DNA of 64,000 nt, from positions 27,962 through 91,961 of the forward strand of contig JAAVVG010000039.1 of NCBI GenBank assembly GCA_012976225.1, given 5' to 3'. A program made the translations under genes and the position numbers. Positions 44,316-55,343 of this stretch are shown here, in pieces. This stretch comes from Golubevia sp. BC0850. Its lineage: Eukaryota; Basidiomycota; Exobasidiomycetes; Golubeviales; Golubeviaceae. The notes below the pieces were generated by a model. The model was not told the origin of the DNA. It made no database searches and saw only the letters and a program-made list of their open reading frames with translations. How positions within the stretch are numbered: the stretch's first letter is position 1; the number at the start of each line of letters is the position of its first letter.

Positions 44316-46417
44316 CTATTTCTTCACCTCTTCACCCTCTTCCTTCCAAGCCAATTGACCCATTCCAAGTTTCTCCAACTTCCCATCAAAGTTATGATGT
44401 CTATACTGATCCACGATTCTACCCAAAAGTTCTGAAGTAGAAACTCCCGGAGTTCTAAGAGTAGGTAAGAACTTTCCCTGATCTTTGACGAATTGATAAA
44501 TGTCTTCCGAACCCTTTCCGCCATAAGGGGCTTCATCATGAGCAACGTAGTCTACTTTGAGAGTGTCAATTAAGTTTTGATCTATAATCCAAGGAGCATC
44601 TTCTAAAACTTCATCTACCCAGCGACAGTTACGAACTGATGTATATCGTTCTGAAGAGGACAAGACTGGCGTGTTTTTGTGAGATGTACAGCTTGAGGAA
44701 GAACAGACTCCGACTATTAGATGGACGTGTGGGAATGAAAGTTTGGCTTGACGGAGTTGAAGAGCGTGACTGTGATTGGAGAGGAAACGAAGGGAGACGA
44801 TCAGAGATTGAGATTCATGTAGAATCGAGAGTGAATAAATTAAGCTATCACGTCTTCAAACTTATTACTCACGCGTAATGAAACAAATCATAAACCCCAT
44901 CAGCATAGATCCTAATAGGTCTCTTCTCATTCCTACCTTCATCAACCGGTCTATTAATTTTATAATTTCTAGCCTTTCCATTTTCATCAGTCCCATTCAA
45001 AACCGATTGAAACCATTTCTGAATCTCACTAGGACTTGGAGGTTGAACTTCCGGTTCAGGAGATTTAGTTCTTTTTTCCGCTCCTTCATAAGCTTTAGAA
45101 GGAGCTTCACTTGGAGCTGAAGAACCAGAAGCACCTGCATTCGAATGAGAGACATTGTTTGCACCATTTCCAGGAGTATGACCACCTTGAAGTAAAGAAA
45201 AACTAGGGGTTCTAGCTGCGAATTCAACATCTCCATCATAAGTAGCACCATCAGTCTCACTTCCATTTTCACCTGATTCTTCTCTTTCTTTATCTGTATC
45301 TTCATCGTCTCCATCTAATGGATTTTGATCTGTGGAAGAAGAAGTTGCACTTGCTGAAGGTTGGATTTGAGCTCTTGGAGTCGCTGCTACACCACCACTT
45401 GATCCTCCTCCAACATTCGAATTAGTAGAACTCATAGTCGGTAGAGAGCCTAAATGTAAACCGGCATCAGTCCTTGGAGTTCCAGTTGGAAGAGTAGAAC
45501 TTGTTAAATTAAGATCATGATCTATCAATTCATCCCCACTCCCAGCACTTGAACTGTTGGTTAAATTTCTTCTCGCAATAGGTCTTGAACTAGACAGAGT
45601 AGTTGGATTCGGACTGTTGTTATAATTTGCTGTAGTAGGTTGAAGCTCAGAAGTAGTAGAAGAAGCTAAAGCAGCAGCTGCTGATTGAAGAGTTGCAGCA
45701 GTTGGATCTTTAGAATTTGAAGGTCTGCGTTCTTTACTCTGAGAAGAAGCAGATGAAGATCCGAATTCATCATTCTCATTCAGATTCAAACCATGTTTTG
45801 GAGGTGAAGATGAAGATGGAGTCTTGTCCATTCCTACTGAATTGAGGTTCACTCCACCTGCTCCTCCAATAGCTTGACCAGGACCTGTTCCTGCTCCACT
45901 CAACTTCCTTCCAGCAGGGTTTGAGTTAACTAAAGCTCTATCTCTTGCTGAAGTTGGCAGATTACTGCTTTCTGAAGTCGATGGTAGAGGGTTGGCACCA
46001 CTACTAGCTGGATGAACTTTCCCACTTAGACTGTGTCTTAGAGAAGAGGCTGAATCTGAGTAGTTGGAAGTATCATCATTGTCTTCCTGTTTTTAGTAAA
46101 GATAAGATCAGAAGGGTCAGATCTTGACCAGAAATGCAATGACTGGTAGATGATGTCGCAGGATGCTCCCTCTCCCTCGCTACGCTACGCTAGTACCCCC
46201 TCTACCCTTTCCCTGCTCCAGCTTCCAAGTGTGCTGTACTCACTTCACTTGCATCTCTACTACTACTCATTCCCATTCCACCTTCACCTTCATCATCTCC
46301 CTCTATGCTCGTTCCACCACCTCCAGCTCCAGGTCTTTGATGTCTCTTACGATTTCTATGCAAAATGTGAGCTGCAGAAGAATGCGGATGTGCTTGAGGA
46401 TGTCTAGACGATGCCAT
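44316..46417 (-). CDS. PCT1: Choline-phosphate cytidylyltransferase
   Basis: Exons are 46417-46244, 46086-44873 and 44769-44316, giving 613 aa. The first 440 residues are low-complexity Ser/Asn/Gly. The catalytic domain starts at RPIRIYADGVYDLFHYAHAL and continues with FPHVHLIVGVCSS, RYTSVRNCRWVDEVLEDAPW, DYVAHDEAPYGG and the signature LRTPGVSTSELLGRIV. The enzyme makes CDP-choline from phosphocholine and CTP, the rate-setting step of the Kennedy pathway. The HxGH nucleotide-binding motif reads H461-Y-A-H464, with Ala where the family usually has Gly; the Ala codon is split by intron 2. The protein ends about 30 residues after the catalytic core, so the usual C-terminal amphipathic membrane-binding region is not seen. 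A missed 3' exon is possible. Confidence 0.85.
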
Positions 46418-48456
46418 ATTCGGTAAAGCGATTGAGGTGCTGACACTTCGTAAGAGGGAAAGCGGTGGTAAAGGATCAAGTTGCGAAAAAGGAAAGGTGG
46501 AGAGAAACCTTTGGGAGAGTTGACTGAAAAGCGTGTGCTCGAGCCTTTCAAAAGATGAGCACGACTGTGACAGGGCATTCCCGCCATTTTTTCGTCCAAA
46601 AACAAAAGTTTTTTTACCCCTCGAAAAAAAAAAATCTTTTTCAAGTCAGAATTCAAGTGTTCTAAAACGACTCTCTGATGCATTTTGAGCACTATTTGGG
46701 GCCTCAGATTGATGTGTGAGCTTCTGGAAGTTTGGAATGACTGCTCCTTGCGTTTCTGGGTAGGGTCTGCGCCACCAGAAGATCATTCCTCTACTATGAA
46801 TCTCCTTCTCTACAAGTTTGAGTCTCCTTTAAGATCAGTCCAACCAAAAAGAGTACCAAAACAATGTTAGACCGAGAAAAGGAGCGGACTGGTCACCCCT
46901 TGGCCTCCTTGCACGTATGCTGCTTTTCTCTGCATGTTTACCTTTGATGAAGAGAGATTTGAGAAAGGATTTGAAAGGTTTGCAAGATTCACCAGCTCCG
47001 AAAGCCTTTCCAAAAAAGCATCAGAAAAGAAAGATCCGGAGGTTGGGAGGTGGGCGGTGGCAAAGAGGGGGAGAGGACAGCTATCCAGAAACCTTTCCAG
47101 TCAAGCTTGCCCCCGTCTTGATTGAATGAAGTAGAGACCAACAGAATCGTACCAGCAAATGTCTATGCTAGACCTTTTAGGGGCTCTCAGCAGCTCTGCT
47201 TCACAGATTCCAAACCCATTGTGTCAGCAGTGAGCAGCTGCTTTGCCGCTCCCATGTTTAGAATTTAGAGTAACAATTAGAATTGATTAGAGAACTAGAT
47301 ACAGACCAGGACAGAAGAAGAAAAGGGCCACAGATTAATGGCGTTGGGTATAGATAGAGATTAGGTGCGTCTTCCAAGCTCTCATCTCTTCACCTCTCAT
47401 CTCTTCTGAAGATGAGAGCTCAAAGATTCCGAAACTTGGGGAAAGTAGTACTTCTGACTCTTCGGGGAAAAGACTTGGGTAAAGGAGAAAATTGGAGTCC
47501 TGACTGGACTCCTGGCTCCTTAGTCGACTTCTCTCCTTTGATCTCTTCGCCTACAACACAGATTAGGGTCACTAGTTCCAATCTGGGAATTTTTTTAAAT
47601 AACTTCAAATCAAAAATGAAGATGCAAAGCTGTCAGTATCTGCAGATGCCCGCATGATCACCCTTTTCTGCTTTCAAAGGCATTAGCAAGCTGCTCCAAG
47701 ATCTTTGTAAGCTCCAATGCTTCCCACAAGAGAATTTTATCTTTGAAAAGGAATTTCTCAATTTGAGCGATTAGGAGCAACAGCGGGAGGAAGATGACGG
47801 CGAGTAGAGATGGATCAAGCTGAAGCGCAGTAATGGAACTGTTGAGGATGAAACTTCGGGAGCAGGAAGAGGGAAATGATTGGGGCTGTCTTTCCTGGGG
47901 GTAGACAATGGTAATGGGTAAAGGGGAGAGAAAGAGAGGGAGAGGGAGAAACCTCTTCTTTGCCACCATAGAGCGAGTACAGGTCACCACCAAACGATGC
48001 TAGGCAACACTAAACACAGTTTTGGTGGGCTCATACGTTAATTGAACTGTATGGGCTGTCCGAGCTGCCACTAGCTTAAGTAGAAGAGCCTGGTAAGGAG
48101 GTGGTGGTGGAGAGCACCATCTTCTCTTCCTCTCTTCCTCGAGATCGACTTTCCTTCACACTGCTCGCTCTTATTTAGCTATCTGAGTTCTCTTGAATGA
48201 AGATAGATGACAAATTTCCTTCTTGAAATTTGGTTTTTTTCAACTTTTTATTTTTTGGGAAGTCAAAAAGTAACTTTTTTTGTTTGGATGGCCGCTTGAC
48301 TGGTTCATACACGACACCTCAAGGAGAATGCATTCTATTAAAGTACAAGGACAAAAAACTAAAGCAGTTGGGATTACACTGAGAAGCAATTGAATGGTGG
48401 TTGGGATTCTAGTATCAAGTTTTGAAATGAGAGACGGATCACTGGGTGGATGAAGT
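46418..48456. other. Two kilobases without a supported gene
   Basis: This contains the cytidylyltransferase promoter and the 3' flank of OCT1. Short frames at 46917-47129 (+), 47412-47657 (+) and 47993-47658 (-) have no recognisable domain or splice partners. Homopolymer A and T tracts are visible near 46610 and 48230-48280. Confidence 0.5.
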
Positions 48457-51400
48457 TCAAGAAGAGAAGGAATCTTGAATTCCCCATTCGCTAAGAACCA
48501 TTGAGAAGCACAAAGAAAAACGAATCGGAACGGGCAGAAATAGAGAAGAGAGAGAGAGAATCAACATCGTTCTTAAAGGACAGCTCTTCGTCGCTTTCCC
48601 TTACTCACCCAATAACTTCCATAGCCTTATGATCCCCTTTCCTGATCCTTTCATCCTTCAAAAGATCCGCCAGCATTTCCCAAGGATCTTTCCCTCCACC
48701 CCATTTCAGAACTTTTTCCTTGAATACCTCACCATTCCTTCTGTCAAGTGGATCCTCCTCAAAAATCTCCTTCCAAACTTTCCCAGCAATAGCTCTATCA
48801 AAAAGATAACTATAATAACTAGCTCCATAACCAAAGAGATGACCAAAAGAAGTCTGCCAATCTGAATTTGGTACAGGAGGGATAACTCCATGAGATTTAC
48901 TTAGATGGTAAAGTTCTTTCGTGGAATTGAAATGTGAATTTAGAGCTTTTGGAGAATGGTAGAGTTGATCTAGAGAGGCGAGTAAGATTTGATGGTGTGT
49001 GTCGAGGGAGGAAAGTGAACGTTGAGTTGAAAGATATGTAGAAAGTGTTGTAGAGTCTAAAGGTTTTTTGGATGTTTGATGAGAGGTGAATAAAGGTAGA
49101 ACTGAAGGTGAGATCAAGAAATGTTCCATTAAGATTGAAGGGAGTTCTACGAAATCTGTTGCACATCTTGTTCCTGATACGTTGTGGTATTCAGTTCTTC
49201 CAATCATGGCTGTACAGAGATGGAAACAGGGAGGTCAGTTCAAGTCGACCCAAACAGTTTCCTCACCTGAACACTCACAATGAATAGCATGTCCCATTTC
49301 GTGGAACAAAGTTTCGACTTCATTCCAATTCAACAGCGTCGGACCATCCCTAACACTAGGTTTCATAAAATCGCACATCAAAACGATCACCGGAGTTTGA
49401 TATCTCCCACCTTCCTTTCTATCCTGATAACCCATTTCTCTTCTCCTTTCCTTCATCTCCTGACTTTCACCTTCAATCACCGGCAAAGCATCGCTCAATT
49501 CTCTAAGCCCTTCAAAATTCCTAACATCCCTCCCATCATCCAATCTCCCAAATTCGAAATCTTTTTCACCATCATCTAAATCCACTCTTCTAGAACATCT
49601 AACTGTGTAATGAGCTGCATTAGAAGGTTTCCCATTTCTTGAAAACAAATCACAATAAACTCTACCTATGATTCCAGAACTCTCATCTAGGACTTCTAAT
49701 TTAATGACTTCTTTATTAGACCAACTTTCACCTTCTTGAAGCGGTGAGAATTTGAATGAGATACCATAGAGCTTGGTAAATAATCTGGAGAGGCCTCTGA
49801 AGATGTTGCCTAGTGAAAGATATGGCGAAAGCAAGACTGGAGATCTAGTTGAGGTTTGAAGGGCTAAAGTTTCTGAATAGAAATCTCTATCCCAAGCATT
49901 GAATGTTGATGAAGAATTTGGAGATCTAGTCTTCTTCAATGATCTTAGAAGGTCTAGATTCTTCTCTGCCAGTGGTCTATGATGAGTTGTTAAAGCTCTC
50001 AGGAAGTTCTCGACATGTTCTGAAGAAGAAAGAAATACTTCAGCGCATATTCCTATCTCTCGCTCTCTCATCAACTTCTCGACTCACCAGGTCTCTTGGC
50101 CATCTTATCACCCAAAGTCATCCGGCTATAACTTCCATCATTCCCAGTCACTTCTGCCAATTCAGCTCTCTTCTTCAATAAAGTTTCTAAAACTCTAACT
50201 TTTTCATTCCCTTCCGAATTCGGATTTGAATTGGCAACCAAGAAAGCCTTCTCCCTGGCCTTCTCGTTAGGAGAGTACTTAGAGATAGCTTGAGCTTCCC
50301 ATCCATCAGATGTCAGAGGGATCACCAATTCCTTCCCACCCTTCCCATCATCACCTTTCACAGCAGATTGTCTCAAAGCCTGAAGGATTGAAATCGGCAT
50401 TCCATCCAACCAATATAAAGGCACTTGGTCTGCTTCGTTAGAGCTGGACTTGGAGGGGTAAAAGGACTTCTCAGAACTGGAAGGTTGTAAGAATTCTCTA
50501 CCCAAAATCAAGATGTCGTCACTTAATCGAACGAATTCTGAACGTTGTTGAGGTGGGAGATGAATTCCTGATTTTTCAAAGTCTCGTAGAAAGACTAGAG
50601 CTACTGCACGAGCTTCGGAGGAGAGAGTTGAGGAGAGAGATGGAGTTGATAGAACTTGGGAGAGGACCTGAAGGGGAAGGAGAGGGGTGTCAGGGTCAGA
50701 GTAGGGCCAAGGGGCTGTTGACGATCAGATTGAAGAGCATGCAGTTTACTTGAAATACATGATTTCGATTCCAACTGACTGGACTCCGAGGAGAGTAGCT
50801 GTTTCTTAACGTCTTCCTGCTGATCCCTCCCTCTCTCTTTCTCCTTCCCCTTCCCAATCTACTCACATCGTAAAGCCCAGTGCTAGTATTTAAAACATTC
50901 ATGTACCCACAAAGGTATTCATAACCATCATTCGCAGCCTGGACCCATTCCTGATCCGGGCTTGCATTCCTAATGAGCTCAGCAAAGTCAATGACACCAC
51001 AAAGTAGATCACTTAATCTATCCAGATTCCTTACTACGATTTCCATTTCTTGGATTCCATTTTGTGGAGCTGCTATAATCCTATTCACTAAAAGTTGAGC
51101 TCTGAAAAGAGTTTTTTGAGTTAACTCTAAGAAAGACGTTGGAGATGAGAAGGACGGATTCAGGAATAAGCCACGTGTTGAAGTTGGTGAGATTGGAGTT
51201 GTTGGTATGGGATGGTCAAACTGTGATAGCAATTCATCTTCTTGTCGAAGTAGTGAGAGAGAGGATGAGTGCTGGATCGAAGGTAGACTGAATGAAGTTG
51301 GCTGCGCTTGATGCAGATTGGAGAGTTGACTGAAACTTCGACCTGGTTGTAGTAATGAATTGAATCTTGAAGTTGAATGGGTAGAGGAAGAGGTTGAAGG

Positions 51401-51523
51401 CAGTACATTCCGACTAGAAGAAGTGGAAGTGGAAGCAACACTTCTTGAACCTGATAGATTCCTCGCTATCCGTCTACCAGTGTTTGGAATCATCCTTTGA
51501 GATATCATTCTGCTTCCTAACAT
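48457..51523 (-). CDS. OCT1: Mitochondrial intermediate peptidase Oct1 (M3 metallopeptidase)
   Basis: Exons are 51523-50867, 50667-50088, 50019-49279, 49209-48609 and 48490-48457 (870 aa). The N terminus is Arg/Ser-rich without acids (MLGSRMISQRMIPNTGRRIAR), a mitochondrial presequence. The M3 zinc site HEMGH is at residues 652-656, with the intron just after HAIH. The downstream exon has SMIGRTEYHNVSGTRCATDFVE and FGHLFGYGASYYSYLFDRAIA, both typical of MIP. The short last exon (EWGIQDSFSS) restores the usual family end. Oct1 removes an octapeptide from some precursors after the main matrix peptidase cut. The protein is somewhat longer than yeast Oct1, due to Ser-rich insertions in the first 120 residues and a loop near residues 270-330. 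Confidence 0.9.
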
Positions 51524-52210
51524 CCTCGATTCCTATCTCTTCTCCTCTGGCCCGATCCTTGATGATGACGTGGGATGTTTTGAAGATCAAGAAGTCAAAG
51601 AGCAACACTTGCATAATCTTCTTCTCCTCTTTCTTCACTAATCCTCTCGTCAGCAACATGTCATAATGATCTCATTTATCATCTGAGTCCAGAGAGCAAA
51701 CATAGAATTTATCAACTGTTCAATCGAATCGCCTCAGAATTGAATGCAAATTTGCTAATCCGTTCTGTCTCCCTCAGTCGGCCAACTCTCTACCCTCAAT
51801 TGGCTCGACAGCCAGCTCCGTTGGCCAGAGGTAGGCCGCTTCAAGAACTTCTATCTTCTATTGAGGAGGCTTGACTGGGGGGTCCAAGGAAGGAGAAGAA
51901 TGGCGTACGTGGTTCTCTGAAGGGAAGGAGGGCAGGAAAACAAGGACCCTCGCAACCAAAGGGATTCCACGCTGATCTGAAATTTCGGTCTTTTGGCAAG
52001 GGATCTGTTCATAGATTTAATTTAGCTTTTTCTTTATAGAGGTGACCTTTCGATGGTCACTCCTTCTCCCAAATCCCTTCTTTCCCCCTTCCCTTCCCTA
52101 CCTATTCATACCCAAAGCCTCAAGAACGAATCAGAATTGACCTGAAAATAGCATCTCTCAGTGATCCCTTTTATTATCGTCACAATCTCACAGAAAGATC
52201 CTAAAAAGAA
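51524..52210. promoter_or_regulatory. Divergent region between OCT1 and the Ser-rich gene
   Basis: This stretch of 687 bp lies between two start codons on opposite strands. No clear motif is seen; the right part is pyrimidine-rich near 52060-52110. Confidence 0.35.
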
Positions 52211-54843
52211 ATGCTCAAATTTCAACCTACTCATTCACACTCTCATTCCCACTCCTCATTGCCACGTTCTCCACCACCTCGACTCCTATCCTCAAAGAAG
52301 CCTCTTCCTCCATTCTGTTCGAACTACTCTGAGATTCTATGTGAAAGCTGTTGGAAGTTAGTCGAAGAAGCAATCTCTCAAGTTCTAGCAAGTAAAGCGC
52401 ACGGGAACTGCGTTGCTAAGGTAGAAGAGGCTAGAGTTACCTTCAAACGGAAAGTCAGAGAAAATCAATCGCCTGTTCAAGAGGCTTCTCCGAGAGCTAG
52501 ATTCAACTCGATTTCACCTTCAAAAGACGTGGGGTCTAGAAGGAATGAGAGAATCCGGGAGAAACAGGATTCAGGTGCGTGCCATTAATGAAAGGTCGGA
52601 CCTCCCTTTAAAATGGGCCAAGGAGCTGACTCTCTTTCCCCCTCAAAACACAACCCTCCCCAAAATAGGGATTCACTTTCCATCTCAAAGGAAAGACAGT
52701 TTGGGTGAAGAAGGATCTTCTTATGAATCTGCTCCAAGTTCTCCAAGTAGCAACGAATCTCACAGACCTCAAGCTCCAACTCCTCGTAGGAATGGATCTT
52801 CAAACACTTTCGAAACACCTGTTAAACCTATCTCTCCAACTTCTCTTACCAAGAAGAAGTTCGTCGATTTCTCTCAACAAGTGGATCTAGAAATGACGTC
52901 CAACTCTCAACATGGAGTAGAACAACTCAAGCCATCAACATCGTCTCAAAAGTCCAAAATTCAGTACGTCTCGAATTCAAGTTGGGATATCGAATCAAAT
53001 CAGTCTTTTCTGCCTAACTTCAAACCAATTCAAGAAACTTATTCTCCTTCTTGGTCGCTTGACTCTGTTGCTTCCACTTCGTCACTAGGTGGAAGATCTT
53101 CAAACACAGATGAAAATAGGATTCAAACGGTAGATTCTGAAGCATTGTCTAGAGCTTTGACTAGTAGATGGTCAGTTTCCACTGGAGACTTGAAATCCGA
53201 AGGAAGTGAAACTGAAGATGAGGAGGAGACAATTGATGATAGAGGAGAGTCGAGGTTTACAAGTTCTGATAGATTAAGGATGTCTTCTCAGACTCGTGAT
53301 GATAGTATTTCAGTAGATGGAGATCAGAGAGAGGTAGATTATTTTGGAACCCAGAAGAACTCTACCAACACTCTTCGAGGAGGCTCCTCTTCAATCAACC
53401 AGATGAGTAGAGATGATCATTCGATTTCAGCTCCAACAGTTGGAATGATAGTCTCTCCAATGGAATCAACAGCTTTTTTGAAAGGAAGTGATAGCATTTA
53501 CTCAGGTCCAACCAGTCCAAATCAAGCTTCAAGTTCAACCACGACCACAACTTCCAAGTCAAGTTCCAGTTATCAGTCCTCTAGTTTTAGCACATCCTCT
53601 CATCATATTATGACTTTGTCTCCAGATCTCGACTTGAAGGAACGTCAAGAAGAGCTAGACCGAAAAGTAGAAGAGAGAAGAGAAAGATCTAGTTCAATAT
53701 CTACTGATCATTCTGTGTTTTCAAGCATGACTTCACCTGGAGAATATGGTCATAATGCAGTCTCTAGATGGAAGGATCCCGATTTTCATAGAGCTTCTAA
53801 TCGACAGATTCTTCCAAACTTGGTAATGAAAGGGAAGGAAAAAGAGAAGGGAGCTTCAAAATTTCGTGGAAACTTAGATGGAGAAGAAGGCGGTGGAGAA
53901 GAAGAGCAGAATAGAAAAACCTCTTCGGATTCGTATTCTTCTGGAGGATCAAATCATACTGAAATTCAAAGTCAAAGAGCAAGATCAAGGAACTTCGATT
54001 CAAGTTTCATCTCTCCAGCTTCTTCCAATGACACTGATGCTGATGGAGACTCTCGAATTATTGATGTTGACGATTTAGATTTACGATCGGATTCTAGCTC
54101 TATCCTGGAAGTCGAATATGATGATCTTTCTCTGTCAGAAAATGAAAATGAAGAATCAGAATCAGATTTAGAACTTTCTAATCTCCGAAGTAAACTCTGT
54201 GGAGCAAGAAGTCCTGGAATTACAAAACCTCAAATTAATGAAGATGATGATTTGTTTTCAGAAACTTCAAGATCCACAAGTCCAAGAAGATCACAATCCC
54301 AAATGGAGTTTCAATTCCCAACTCGTGTAGCCTCTTCACCTACTATCAGTGAAAGATCCAATAGATCAGATATTCCAACTCCTAGATCTCCACATAGACC
54401 GCATTTAGATCTGTTTCCAAGCCCTATATCTCCTAATTTTGATGGTAAAGTGAAGGAGCATAGAACGAGAAGCTACGATCATCAGCCGTCAACTTCTGTT
54501 AACCATCGAACGTCGTCACCAGGATTAGACGTTGACCTTCGTCCTTTCGCCTCTTCTCATTCTCATTCGTTTTCATTTGAACCGGTAATCAAATTCGCTT
54601 CAACTCCTAAAAGTTCGGGATTTCAATCACAAGTGAGTTCTATGACCCCGTCGCACAGAACGATAGGTACATCTCTAACCTTTCGATTCTCTTCCAGTCC
54701 CCTCAGAATCTCTCAACGTCGACCTCCAAAAGTACTCCTCATATCTCAACTTATCAAGGTCTCTCTCTATCTTAGAGTTCCTAGTTCTTCTTCTTCTCTC
54801 TTTATTTCAACTTCCAACTGCAGGTCAATTGGCAGAGCTCTAG
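52211..54843 (+). CDS. Ser-rich protein of unknown function
   Basis: The proposed exons are 52211-52574, 52669-54632, 54698-54758 and 54824-54843, giving 802 aa. The N terminus has a His/Ser/Pro stretch and then a short ordered block with Cys and helix-forming residues (YSEILCESCWKLVEEAISQV, KVEEARVTFKRKV). The rest is Ser/Thr/Asp/Glu-rich and probably disordered, with many SP/TP sites, one coiled-coil patch (DLKERQEELDRKVEERRERS) and an acidic patch (IIDVDDLDLRSDSSS). I do not recognise a family. The C terminus is uncertain. The model ends at a TAG (54841), but the same frame then stays open to 55197 and contains ordered-looking text (FEGLFPPECLPISSLDYFLV; DCVVILTFGTTLD). Either a missed intron joins this part or it is a lost tail. 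Confidence 0.6.
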
Positions 54844-55197
54844 CTTTCTTGCTTCTCGACTCAGAGCGTCTTCCAGTATCGGAACCTAAACCTTCAAGTC
54901 TCAAGTATACACGTCTTGGGTCCATCATACAATCTCCTGTTTATAGGTCTCCCTGTCGGGCGTCACCCTCCTCGCAACTCTCTTTCTAATTTTTATATCA
55001 ACGATTCTTTTGAAGGTCTCTTTCCTCCTGAATGTTTGCCCATTTCGTCTCTTGATTACTTTCTCGTCGACCGATCTGACTGTGTAGTGATCTTGACCTT
55101 TGGTACAACACTTGATGCTTCGTCTCCCAGTGAAGCTGGAGGAGTGCTCAGCAAGTCCAAGGATTGGAGCTCCTTCGTGCGAGATGAGAATCGATAA

Positions 55198-55343
55198 ATG
55201 AGATTGATATTAAGTTCTGTAAAATGAGTTATGAGAAATGAAAAAGACAGAGAAGAAAGCTGATGAAAACAAGACGGATGTTACTGCGATAAAAAACAAA
55301 ACAAGTTAAAAAGGACTGAAAAGAATGAAAGTGGGAGGGGAGA
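55198..55343. other. Convergent 3' region
   Basis: This short A-rich interval lies between the ends of the Ser-rich gene (+) and the Byr4/Bfa1-like gene (-). Terminators or poly(A) signals of both are expected here; none can be assigned. Confidence 0.4.

Noticed and set aside
44878-45314. Open frames on both strands inside the cytidylyltransferase N terminus
   Set aside because: They are shadows of a low-complexity Ser/Asn-rich coding exon.
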